A stretch of DNA of 23,977 nt from the IMG/VR virus record IMGVR_UViG_3300017731_000054, positions 1 through 23,977 of that record; one strand, written 5' to 3'. The notes under the pieces are model-generated. The model ran no database searches and was not told the DNA's origin. It saw only the letters and a list, made by a program, of their open reading frames with translations. This DNA comes from a virus. The position numbers and the translations under genes are program-made. Positions 10,150 to 17,334 of this stretch are shown in pieces. Position 1 is the first letter of the stretch; every line of letters begins with the position of its first letter.

Positions 10150-10996
10150 TATCTTTTCGGTACTTTTGGAATATTTGAATTGCTTCCACTTGTGCGTCTT
10201 TCTTCTGCTTTACGCTGTTTTTCTAACCTATCGTTAATATGTTGTGAGTTATGTAAATCAATTTGTTTTAAAAATATAACTACCACTTGTTGTTCTTGTA
10301 TATCATATACATTTAGAAAAGCTCCTAGAGCACTCCAATCTTTTCCTAAGTATGTTCCGCTTGCTCCATCCCATCTTTCGGGGAGTAAGCTGTGTACAAA
10401 AAAGGCAATTTGTACTTCAGTAGGAAAATGGTGCTGCTCTAAAGGTGCTTTATCTGGATCAGGCTCTCGTCCTAATCTTTCCATTACAGCGATATATTCT
10501 TCGTAGCTTTTAAATTGAGAATTTACGTTGTAATATCTTTCAAGTAACTCGCCTATATAAGTTACTTGTTCTTGGTAAAATTTTCTAGATCACCTACTGA
10601 TTCTGTTACCCAAGTATCAAAGTCACTTGAATTTTTCATAAGTAACTCTGCATTTTCTTGTGTAAAAGGAAGTTCGGCTTCTAGATCTAAACCTTCTGTT
10701 TCAATTAAAATTAACTGTCTAAGATGATCATATTTTAATCCTTTCCAACCTTTTATTACGGCAGAAACATATTCGACTAAGAATGTATCTTCATCGAGTG
10801 TTTCTTCGAAAGCACGAGTTTTCTTATTAAATTTTTGCTTAAGACATTTGCCTCTAAGTTTTAATAGTTCTTCTCTTGCAAGGTAGCAAAGATCAACAGT
10901 AAATCCATCCATATCTGGAAAATCAATTGATACTGTTTTCATCGGTGTCATTAGACTTGCTAGTGACACTGGTGCTGTTTTTGTTTGTTCGTTCAT
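10149..10996 (-). CDS. GT: G-T tail assembly chaperone fusion produced by -1 frameshift (joined ORF)
   Basis: The T frame lies in the -1 frame relative to G and is open from 10589 to its stop at 10149, but has no good start of its own. The first ATG, at 10484, lacks a well-placed Shine-Dalgarno and sits inside otherwise continuous coding sequence. A slip at 10577-10583 joins G residues 1-140 to a 142-residue T part beginning YQEQVTYIGELLERYYNV, giving about 282 residues. The T part continues through MERLGREPDPDKA and a conserved-looking central block around HFPTEVQIAFFVHSLLPERW. In lambda, G-T binds the tape measure and recruits tube subunits. Gene order (tube, G, T, tape measure) supports the call. 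The true product is a join, 10577-10996 then 10149-10577, not a simple ORF. Confidence 0.85.
10562..10996 (-). CDS. G: Tail assembly chaperone G
   Basis: A 144-residue acidic/basic mixed protein in the position of lambda gpG, upstream of the tape measure. It starts with ATG at 10996, with AGGA about eight bases upstream. The sequence contains a beta-rich N-terminal part (TVSIDFPDMDGFTVDLCYL), a basic patch (LRGKCLKQKFNKKTRAF) and an acidic C-terminal part ending LENFTKNK. Its stop at 10564-10562 comes four codons after the slippery heptamer, so most ribosomes would make this short form and a minority the G-T fusion. In lambda, gpG coats the tape measure and is lost from the finished tail. No sequence motif alone proves the family; context and the frameshift do. 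Confidence 0.85.
   Translation of the reverse strand: MNEQTKTAPVSLASLMTPMKTVSIDFPDMDGFTVDLCYLAREELLKLRGKCLKQKFNKKTRAFEETLDEDTFLVEYVSAVIKGWKGLKYDHLRQLILIETEGLDLEAELPFTQENAELLMKNSSDFDTWVTESVGDLENFTKNK
10577..10583 (-). promoter_or_regulatory. Programmed -1 ribosomal frameshift site (A AAT TTT)
   Basis: On the minus strand the G frame reads GAA AAT TTT ACC, which contains the heptamer A AAT TTT. It fits the canonical X XXY YYZ slippery pattern in the correct phase. A one-base backward slip moves from the G frame into the T frame exactly. The window where a slip could work is narrow: the T frame has a TGA at 10592-10590 just upstream, and the G frame ends at 10564-10562 just downstream. The heptamer is the only good slippery site in it. 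I did not identify a convincing downstream stimulatory structure. Confidence 0.85.
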
Positions 10997-11016
10997 GCTG
11001 GTTCCTGTTAAGGGTT

Positions 11017-11055
11017 AATAAAAAGTATTGGGGCGGCGGGTAACCGCCCCGATAC
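11017..11055 (-). terminator. Rho-independent terminator after the tail tube gene
   Basis: On the minus strand a 12-base-pair stem, GTATCGGGGCGG with CCGCCCCAATAC and one G-T-type mismatch, encloses the seven-base loop TTACCCG. It is followed directly by TTTTTATT (11024-11017). It begins only a few bases after the stop of the tail tube gene and lies before the G chaperone gene. It should end or thin transcription after the highly needed tube protein, so that chaperone and tape measure messages are less abundant. Read on the other strand, the hairpin has no following T run. Confidence 0.9.
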
Positions 11056-11061
11056 ACTAGT

Positions 11062-12237
11062 TTACGCGTTAACGTCTTTACCTACAAATTGAAATACTGA
11101 GATTTCGTTTGTTGAGTCAAAGTCGCTTGGTAGCGCGTGGAAATTAGTTTCCAATGAAATTACTTCATCAATTGAATGAGTTGGTACTTCTAAGTGAGCA
11201 GTTGGCATTGTAATTACACAATGCGGCGCGGCGCCTCCACCAATATCAAAACTTAAACTAAATGAGTTTTGAATATCTGAAGTTGCTTCTACGATATCTT
11301 CATAGAATTCTGCACTTGAAGTGCCACTTGCGTTATCTAGGTAACAAGTGAAGTTTCCTCCAATATTTTTTGTTCCTGTAACGTGACCCAAAGGTTGATT
11401 TACTACACCAAGAGTTTCAGGTGTTAAGTAAGTAAGATTATTACTCATACTGATGTTTCCACCTGTAAGAGTAGAAGTATATGTTACTGAACTTCCTGAA
11501 GCGTCTCCGACCATTGTTAAATCAGATACTCTATTACGAATAAATCCTGTAGTATTTGCTACTCCTTCATTAATGAATGCAGTTGAGCCATCTAAATCTA
11601 GAGTTCCTTCTTCTGTAATTATTTTTCCGTTTCCAGACCAATTTACAGTAGCAATCCCATCTAAATCAAAATCAAAAGACACATCTCCGATTGAACAGTC
11701 AGCGATTTTGTAAATCATCTGCTGTGTAGCGTTAGCTCCTGTTGCATACGTGTATGCTGTACTAGCGTGCGATGCTCCCATTATGAAGAATAAGTCAAAA
11801 ACACCAACAGTTGCTTTATTTGCCCCTGTTTGAACTATATCTAAGTTAGTAGCGTCAGAAGTAACTCCTGCATTTACTGTTTGTCCAAAGAACATAGCCC
11901 ATAGTGATTCTGTAACTTCACAATGTGCACCATCTGTAGCACTTCCTTTACCTGCTGAGCCTTTTGTACCTCCAGCCGAAGCGTAAGGCATCATGTAAGT
12001 AGAGAAACTCCACTCGACTGGTGCATAAGAATCGTTAAACATTGCACGACCTCTTCTACTTGCTCCTGCTGTACTTTGTGCTTCATTCAAAGTAATTTCA
12101 CTAGTATTTGTTGCTTGAGAAAACGAAAATCCATCTAAGACGGGTATATCATAGTACATACTTTTTGTTGCTGCAGCTGACTGCGGCATATGTGCTATGA
12201 CTTTCGTATCTCTAGAAAAATACAATTTAGTTGCCAT
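11062..12237 (-). CDS. Major tail tube protein
   Basis: A 391-residue protein between the tail terminator and the G/GT chaperones, the standard place for the tube subunit (lambda V role). The N-terminus has a beta-rich segment (VIAHMPQSAAATKS) then DGFSFSQATNTSEITLNEAQ, a pattern I associate with tube proteins. Gly, Ser, Thr and Ala dominate and Lys is scarce, as in structural beta proteins. At 391 residues it is larger than lambda V (246), so extra surface domains are likely. SD AGGAG (AATAGGAGACTATAATG) sits at a good distance from ATG 12237. Codon choice looks more GC-rich than in neighbouring tail genes, consistent with high expression, and a strong terminator follows at once. Function is from context and composition, not a catalytic motif. 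Confidence 0.83.
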   Translation of the reverse strand: MATKLYFSRDTKVIAHMPQSAAATKSMYYDIPVLDGFSFSQATNTSEITLNEAQSTAGASRRGRAMFNDSYAPVEWSFSTYMMPYASAGGTKGSAGKGSATDGAHCEVTESLWAMFFGQTVNAGVTSDATNLDIVQTGANKATVGVFDLFFIMGASHASTAYTYATGANATQQMIYKIADCSIGDVSFDFDLDGIATVNWSGNGKIITEEGTLDLDGSTAFINEGVANTTGFIRNRVSDLTMVGDASGSSVTYTSTLTGGNISMSNNLTYLTPETLGVVNQPLGHVTGTKNIGGNFTCYLDNASGTSSAEFYEDIVEATSDIQNSFSLSFDIGGGAAPHCVITMPTAHLEVPTHSIDEVISLETNFHALPSDFDSTNEISVFQFVGKDVNA

Positions 12238-12258
12238 TATAGTCTCCTATTTGGCTTG

Positions 12259-12280
12259 AAAAGCGAATACGTTTGCTTTT
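12259..12280. repeat. Inverted repeat in the gap before the tail tube gene
   Basis: The 61-base gap between the tail terminator and tail tube genes contains AAAAGCGAA, the loop TACG, then TTTGCTTTT: nine paired positions with one G-T on the plus strand (an A-C mismatch in the minus-strand RNA). On the transcribed strand it ends in TTTT then CAAG. It could be a weak terminator, an RNA stability element for the tube message, or chance in AT-rich DNA. I see no promoter in this gap. Confidence 0.35.
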
Positions 12281-12298
12281 GCTAAAGTACTCGGTTTT

Positions 12299-12745
12299 CT
12301 AATAACGCACCTCTATTATCATTTCGCCGATGCCTAGAGGTGCAAGCACGCCTTCGTCAGTATCTATTGATATTACCGAAATTTGTGCGACACCAGCGCT
12401 TCCATATGAGTCTGAATAAGTCATTTGATTATTATTATCCAGTACATATTCTATATCTTCGAGTAGTAAACAAAGAGCCTCCGTAGGGTCTTCCTGATTT
12501 ACATATCCTCGAATTGTAACTTGTAAAAATCTCCACCTTTGTCCGCCTCCATAATATTCTCGTGTTTCTGTACCTGCAGACATATGTACAGCTGGATAAG
12601 TACTAATTTCATCCCAGAATTTCATCTGAGGAAATACTTGATTTGAGAGTGTAGTACGATAATCTCCTGTACCATTAATGTCCTTTAGTTTTACAACTAA
12701 GGCATCTAATATTTGCGATCGTCTTGTTGATATACTTCTTGTCAT
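12299..12745 (-). CDS. Tail terminator / tail completion protein (lambda U-like)
   Basis: A 148-residue protein just upstream of the tail tube gene, where the tail terminator lies in lambda-type genomes. The layout fits the gpU fold: an N-terminal helix (RRSQILDALVVKLKDI), a central segment with FWDEISTYPAVHMSAGTETRE, then YGGGQRWRFLQVTIRGYV, a Leu-rich helix (EALCLLLEDIEYVLDN), and a final beta strand GEMIIEVRY. Tail terminators cap the growing tube and provide the surface for head joining. Start ATG at 12745 overlaps the preceding stop by one base (TAATG). Assignment is by fold pattern and order and could equally be called a minor tail protein. Confidence 0.75.
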   Translation of the reverse strand: MTRSISTRRSQILDALVVKLKDINGTGDYRTTLSNQVFPQMKFWDEISTYPAVHMSAGTETREYYGGGQRWRFLQVTIRGYVNQEDPTEALCLLLEDIEYVLDNNNQMTYSDSYGSAGVAQISVISIDTDEGVLAPLGIGEMIIEVRY

Positions 12746-14328
12746 TATACTCTCTTAGTCCTTACTAGACCATATTTTGTGCCCATCATTTCTTGAGCTA
12801 TTTCTCTTATTGTTCCACCTATTATTCTTCGTGGGTCTCTTCCTGTGCTGGCTAAAGGGTTTCCTGAGCCTGGTTCGAATACTTCGTACGGATCTTTCAT
12901 ATATGTGTACTGTATCTCTACTGACTGTGGAAAAGGGATTACTTGCGTAACTTGTGCACTTTGCCTAAATCGTCCTGTTCTATTTTCTAAGCTACGAGGA
13001 TAGACTCCCGTCATGTTTTTCATTAATTCTCTTGGAAGAACCTTATTTATTAGTGTTAGTAAAGCAATTGGACTTTGACCTTTAGTTGATGTACGATTCC
13101 CACTCCTTGCTGCTAACAATACTTTTGAGTTTGGTTTTCGAGCCGTACTCTTTTTACTTTTTCCTTTTTTACCTTTTACTCCGACTTTGGGGGTGCTATA
13201 TTTTTTCCCTTTTACAGGTTTCTTCTCTTTTGAAGTAACTTTTACATTCTTACTGCCTTTTGTTCCTTTTTTAAGATGCCCTACAACTTGTTCTGTTACT
13301 GCTCTTTTACCCCTTTCTTTTAAAGGTGTAGAAGCTTCAATTGTATCTCCAAATCTTGCTTTTGAGAAGCGTGCTAGCATATCTTTACGAACTGCTTTAA
13401 CACCTTCCTCTATCATCTGATCAAAAACTTTGTCTTTGTCAGCGCCTGTTTGTTGCATTCGCTTGTTTTCTTTTTGAGTGCCTCGTGTAGTTTGAATTAA
13501 AACATAAGTGTCTTTTAGTTTACTCCCATCAATAGGATTATCTTGCAAAACTTCAAAGCCGTACTCTGTATCAATAAAGTCTAAGAGACTCCTATCAAAT
13601 TCTGCTTCTACTTGAAAGTTCATGTATGTTGTAGGAAAATATGGACTTCTATACATAGTCTCGGCAAGATCGTTTCTTATTTTCCTTCTCCTGTTGCTTT
13701 CTTCTGCAACTTTACTTCGTCCTTTATATGAAGCAACAGTACTTTTTACTCCCTGTTTTAAATCTCCATGTAGCGCATCTGATATACCTGCTTGCTTATC
13801 TAAAGCGTTGCTAGAAGAATATGCTTGTGCACGTCTTACTCCATCTGTTCCAACAATATAACTAAAATTATAGTTTTTACTATTTCTTTCTGTTCTAAGT
13901 ATCTTATTTCCTAATACTCCCAACTCTTTTCTTCTGAATTGATTATACGCTTCCCAAAGTTGCTTGTTACCAGTTCCTGTTCCACCATCTTTGGGGGCTG
14001 CTTGAGGGGGAAAGATAAAAACTACTGAATCAGATGTACGAGTAGCTTTAATCTTACCATTTTTTAATCCTCTTTGGTACATTATATCTAAATACTCATC
14101 TACAAGGGCCTCTAAGTCTTTATTAAAAGCTGTAAGCTCTTGTTTCGGCATTCTGGTGTCTACTCTCTGTAGCCAGTTGTAAACTCCATCCATTATATCA
14201 TTTCGATATAAAGTTTCTTGGTTAAAAGCAAGTTTACGGGACGCTCGTCGCCACTTATTTGTGTTTTTCGAGTCTTTGCCTTGAGTCTTTATTTCCGTTA
14301 GGATTTTTGTCCAGAATCTTGCTGACAT
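12745..14328 (-). CDS. Large basic neck / tail completion protein (HK97 gp10- or lambda Z-like position)
   Basis: A 527-residue protein between the head-tail connector and the tail terminator, a slot normally held by a head-closure or tail-completion protein of 110-190 residues. It is strongly basic. Residues around 350-400 form a Lys/Ser/Gly linker (KKGKSKKSTARK and similar) that is probably unstructured. The C-terminal ~110 residues, with YPRSLENRTGRFRQSAQVTQ and YMKDPYEVFEPGSGNP, read like a compact gp10-type neck domain. The N-terminal ~340 residues are rich in Lys, Arg, Asp and Tyr and I do not recognise them. It overlaps both neighbours by one base. An extra domain that contacts DNA or the envelope is possible but unproven. 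Confidence 0.55.
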   Translation of the reverse strand: MSARFWTKILTEIKTQGKDSKNTNKWRRASRKLAFNQETLYRNDIMDGVYNWLQRVDTRMPKQELTAFNKDLEALVDEYLDIMYQRGLKNGKIKATRTSDSVVFIFPPQAAPKDGGTGTGNKQLWEAYNQFRRKELGVLGNKILRTERNSKNYNFSYIVGTDGVRRAQAYSSSNALDKQAGISDALHGDLKQGVKSTVASYKGRSKVAEESNRRRKIRNDLAETMYRSPYFPTTYMNFQVEAEFDRSLLDFIDTEYGFEVLQDNPIDGSKLKDTYVLIQTTRGTQKENKRMQQTGADKDKVFDQMIEEGVKAVRKDMLARFSKARFGDTIEASTPLKERGKRAVTEQVVGHLKKGTKGSKNVKVTSKEKKPVKGKKYSTPKVGVKGKKGKSKKSTARKPNSKVLLAARSGNRTSTKGQSPIALLTLINKVLPRELMKNMTGVYPRSLENRTGRFRQSAQVTQVIPFPQSVEIQYTYMKDPYEVFEPGSGNPLASTGRDPRRIIGGTIREIAQEMMGTKYGLVRTKRV

Positions 14329-14927
14329 TATACTATATCTATAATTTTATAAAGGTCAAGTACTCGTTTGATGTGATCTGGAAAACCTATATCATTTCTG
14401 ATTGAAGTACTACCTTCATTTCTTAGGGTGGTTCCAGCGATTGAACGTTGTGTTTTATATTCTTCTTTTAAGTAGTATGTAATCAAATCATATACCGCAA
14501 GTTTTAAATCAGCTGGTACAGCTGAATATCCTGCGTTATATACTACTTTTACTGCTCCGAACCCTTGATGCCAATAATCGATACCTGTACTACCATCTAT
14601 CCTTCTAATACGATCATGTTCTGTATCTACATAGTAATGCGTATTGTTGGTTAGAGTTTCATAGCTGTCAGCGATTGAGGCTCGTTCTTGCACGGAAGTA
14701 ACACTAGTGAGTGGAGATTCTGTGACAAAAACCTCCGAAGTGAGTTTATCCTCGACATCAAATATCTCTGTTTTAGTAGCAGAGTAATAATCAATGATAG
14801 AGTGTCCACAATATGTTTTAACCATTTGACTCACAGAAGCAACCAAGGTATCGATCTTTGCATCGTCCTTGTTATGATCCATCTGTTTGTAATTTTTATA
14901 GTCTTTTGTAGTAACTAGGTTTGCCAT
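14328..14927 (-). CDS. Head-tail connector / adaptor protein (HK97 gp6-like)
   Basis: A 199-residue protein directly after the capsid gene. The N-terminal half is helical (ITTKDYKNYKQMD-type start, then DTLVASVSQMVKTYCGHSI), followed by beta segments FDVEDKLTSEVFVTESPLTS and TSVQERAS and by HYYVDTEHDRIRRI, then a C-terminal helix (ADLKLAVYDLITYYLKEEYK). This order, with the TESPLTSVTSV block, is typical of gp6/gp15-type adaptors that bind the portal ring and receive the tail. It starts with ATG at 14927 with AAGGA upstream and shares TAATG with the next gene. No anomalies. Confidence 0.78.
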   Translation of the reverse strand: MANLVTTKDYKNYKQMDHNKDDAKIDTLVASVSQMVKTYCGHSIIDYYSATKTEIFDVEDKLTSEVFVTESPLTSVTSVQERASIADSYETLTNNTHYYVDTEHDRIRRIDGSTGIDYWHQGFGAVKVVYNAGYSAVPADLKLAVYDLITYYLKEEYKTQRSIAGTTLRNEGSTSIRNDIGFPDHIKRVLDLYKIIDIV

Positions 14928-14951
14928 TTTGTGTCCTTTAAGTGAGGTGAA

Positions 14952-14979
14952 ACTTGGAGGAGCAATTACTCCCCCAAGT
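14952..14979 (-). terminator. Hairpin after the capsid gene (terminator-like, no strong T run)
   Basis: The minus strand has ACTTGGGGGAG, loop TAATTG, CTCCTCCAAGT: eleven pairs with one G-T. It stands in the 97-base gap between the capsid gene and the connector gene. The following sequence is TTCACCTCACTT, too poor in T for a classic terminator. A small second stem (CCGC/GCGG, 15002-15014) precedes it. Partial termination or protection of the capsid message from 3' decay would both make sense after the most abundant virion protein. Confidence 0.6.
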
Positions 14980-15024
14980 CACCCAGCATATTTCTTCATA
15001 CCCGCATAGCGCGGTGTAAGTTAA

Positions 15025-17040
15025 TTAAGAAGCTTTGTACTGAAGTGCCCACTTAGATGTAGCGCCATCAATTAGATCGATGAAGCCTAGTCTTTGTGAA
15101 GCAACTAGTACTCTTCTTTGAGCCGCAACCTCGTAGTCTGACTCAACGGTCATTCCACGTAATCTTGGCATAACATAGTTTCTAGCGTATACTGCTACGG
15201 CATGGAATTTAGATGTAGCAGGTGTAGCGAACTCGTCGCATACAATTACTTTAGATCCAAATACTGTTCCGATTTCCCCAGATAGTTTAGTAGCTTGGTC
15301 GCCAACTAAATTAACATCTTGGAATTCAGCATCCTCTAGTAGTTCGAAGTAGCCTCTTTGAGACACAACGTAAACTACGTCTTCAGCTTTAAAGCCGTAT
15401 TTGCCCATGTTCTTTCTAGCAGCTAATAATTGTAGCGCTGTAAGAGCATCTGATGCAAATGCAGTTGAAGTCTGAGTTAAATCTGAATCATTTCTTGCTA
15501 AGTGCAATAGACCTTCAAATGTTGCTCCACTTGTGCCATAAACGCCATCAGCGTCATCACCAGCAAGTATTGCATTCTCAATGCCTCTGGCATGAGATCT
15601 GATCATAGATTCACGAATCAATGGAAGAATAGGCAAGATTGCATCTTCTTCTGTTTCGTTACCTAAGTATGATTGAGAGATTAATTTTTTGGTTGAAAGG
15701 GTTCTTTCGGTCATTACTATACCAGCACCATTCGCAGGGTCATACGCATCGCCTCTTGGGTCTAAGTTACCATGAGGTGCGGATCCTGAAGCTGCTTGGT
15801 TGCCTGTAAATTCAGCGTAACCAGCATCTGGTAGGATAGGTAATATTTGAGTCGCAGAAGTCATAGCGATTTCTCTAAATAGAGGTGCTAGTACTAATTC
15901 GTTTTGAATATCCCTTTCTATGTTTGTTGAAACAGTTTGTTCAAAATCTGCAGAGGAAACATCAACACCTGACATGGCATTAACTTTTTCCATTGTAGCT
16001 ACAGCGTGCTTAGTATTAAGCCCTTTGCCTGTAGCTTTACCAAGTAACCATACGTCCTCTAGATCGCTAGCAAACGACTCAAGGCTTCCACCTTTTTGTC
16101 TTTCGCCAAAGATTCTTTTAGATTCTCTGATTTGTTGGATTTCTTCAGATTTTTCTTGTAGTTCAGCTTTTAGGCTTTCTACAACTTGCTCAACGTTAGA
16201 GTATTGACTATCAATGCGTTTTTCTAAATCAGAAACTAATGCTTCTGCTCCAGATGTTCCTGCTTCGATAATAGCTGATACTTCAGCTTTCTTTTCTTCG
16301 AGTTTAGCATCGGATATTGCTTTTTCTTCAACGGCTTTCTCTGCGACTGCTTGTTCTTCTGCCATAGCTTTCGCTTTAGCATCAGCTTGTTGCATCGCAA
16401 TAGTTGCAGCTGTTTCTTTAGCAACGTTCTTTGCAAACTCTTCAAGATTAAAGTCTTTATTTTCTGACATTATTTTTTCCTTGAAGACAGACGTAATGTC
16501 TGTATTATCTTGAGGCGTAATTACCTCGGTTTTTTTGACAAATTGCTTTTTCCACTCAGAATATTCTTCCTGACTGTCAAAAGACTTCGCCACAGAGAAG
16601 GTGGCTGCTTGGTTAGCGGGTACGGATACCACACTTACTTCAAACAACTCCGCATCTTTAATCAAGTACCCATCGCCGCTTTCCATATAATCTGCGTCTT
16701 TGACGCGGAAACCGACACTGAATGCTCTCAGAATACCCTCTTTCACTAAATTTGTTACATCGCCAGCACTTTTTGATAGGTTCGCGGTAATCTTTAGTCC
16801 CTTTTCGTCAGTCTCTAATGAGGTGGCTCTGCCGATAGGTCTGTTGTAGTCATGGTTGAAAAGTATAATAGGATTACTGCCAAAATTTTCTAATCCTCCT
16901 TTCTCCCATGCTTCTTTATTAATAACATCTCCCGCACGATCTGTATCGTTAGTGCTGGCATATCCCTTGATATCTACGCTTCCATCTTCGTTAGGGTTAA
17001 CGGATTTGAAAGTTGATGTTAAATTAAAAATCTTTTGCAT
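15025..17040 (-). CDS. Prohead protease - scaffold - major capsid protein fusion (HK97 type)
   Basis: A 671-residue three-part protein. Residues 1-150 are an HK97-type prohead protease with probable catalytic His63 (LFNHDYNRPIG) and Ser108 (ILRAFSVGF). Residues about 195-310 are a Lys/Glu/Ala-rich coiled coil, the delta scaffold domain. Residues about 315-671 are an HK97-fold major capsid protein (LAPLFREIAMTSATQILPI near 384-402). HK97 itself uses separate genes for protease (gp4) and capsid with delta domain (gp5); fusions are known in some phages. The start at 17040 has a strong SD (AAGGGG, seven-base gap). A second in-frame ATG, codon 191, also has one (see the internal start). Proteolysis should free mature capsid subunits near residues 311-320. 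Composition towards the 3' end is richer in GC-type codons, as for the tube gene. Confidence 0.93.
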   Translation of the reverse strand: MQKIFNLTSTFKSVNPNEDGSVDIKGYASTNDTDRAGDVINKEAWEKGGLENFGSNPIILFNHDYNRPIGRATSLETDEKGLKITANLSKSAGDVTNLVKEGILRAFSVGFRVKDADYMESGDGYLIKDAELFEVSVVSVPANQAATFSVAKSFDSQEEYSEWKKQFVKKTEVITPQDNTDITSVFKEKIMSENKDFNLEEFAKNVAKETAATIAMQQADAKAKAMAEEQAVAEKAVEEKAISDAKLEEKKAEVSAIIEAGTSGAEALVSDLEKRIDSQYSNVEQVVESLKAELQEKSEEIQQIRESKRIFGERQKGGSLESFASDLEDVWLLGKATGKGLNTKHAVATMEKVNAMSGVDVSSADFEQTVSTNIERDIQNELVLAPLFREIAMTSATQILPILPDAGYAEFTGNQAASGSAPHGNLDPRGDAYDPANGAGIVMTERTLSTKKLISQSYLGNETEEDAILPILPLIRESMIRSHARGIENAILAGDDADGVYGTSGATFEGLLHLARNDSDLTQTSTAFASDALTALQLLAARKNMGKYGFKAEDVVYVVSQRGYFELLEDAEFQDVNLVGDQATKLSGEIGTVFGSKVIVCDEFATPATSKFHAVAVYARNYVMPRLRGMTVESDYEVAAQRRVLVASQRLGFIDLIDGATSKWALQYKAS
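16468..16482 (-). promoter_or_regulatory. Internal ribosome-binding site and start for the scaffold-capsid precursor
   Basis: Inside the protease-capsid fusion the minus strand reads TCAAGGAAAAAATAATGTCA. AAGGA (16482-16478) lies seven bases before an in-frame ATG (16470-16468), which is codon 191 of the fusion. Initiation here would give a 481-residue protein beginning MSENKDFNLEEF, that is delta scaffold plus capsid without protease. The boundary falls exactly between the protease domain and the coiled coil. The logic resembles lambda C/Nu3, where a scaffold starts in frame inside a protease gene. Confidence 0.7.
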
Positions 17041-17052
17041 AATTATTCCCCT

Positions 17053-17334
17053 TTATTTTGCAGCAGGCTTTACAGCCTTCGCAGCTTTTTTGGGCGCTTT
17101 TGCAACTTTTGGAGCGGCTGCTACTTCCGTAGAAGGATTAGCCTTTTCCCATTGCTCAGGAAAGTTAGTTTTTATCATTTGACCTACTCTTCCCCAAGAA
17201 CCAAAAGGCCTCTTGGCGATAGTAAATCTGATAGGTGCATCATCTGCAGCTTTATATTCTGCGGGTGATAGGATCTTTCCTTTTTCAGCAAAATAATCAG
17301 CTAGTTGTTTTAACACTTGTTTTTTATTCGCCAT
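17053..17334 (-). CDS. Small basic protein with HNH-repeat-like domain and Lys/Ala tail
   Basis: I take ATG 17334 as the start (93 residues, MANKKQVLKQ). It has GAGG six bases upstream, whereas the longer form from 17361 has no such signal and reaches further into the portal gene. Residues 5-60, with LADYFAEKGKILSPAEYKA and then KRPFGSWGRVGQMIKTNF, resemble the short repeats found beside HNH homing-type nucleases, which end in an FGSW motif and are thought to bind DNA. The last ~25 residues are almost only Lys, Ala, Pro and Val, like a histone H1 tail. It overlaps the portal gene by 11 bases and precedes the capsid gene by 12. A virion or packaging role is inference. Confidence 0.6.
   Translation of the reverse strand: MANKKQVLKQLADYFAEKGKILSPAEYKAADDAPIRFTIAKRPFGSWGRVGQMIKTNFPEQWEKANPSTEVAAAPKVAKAPKKAAKAVKPAAK

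Noticed and set aside
10149-10484. Independent T gene starting at ATG 10484
   Set aside because: No well-placed SD, and the frame is open further upstream through the G-gene end to a slippery site in the correct phase; the T part is best read as a frameshift product.
16214-16513. Plus- and minus-strand frames in the capsid scaffold region
   Set aside because: The repetitive Lys/Glu/Ala codons of the coiled coil leave other frames open; their translations are compositionally biased and unlike proteins.
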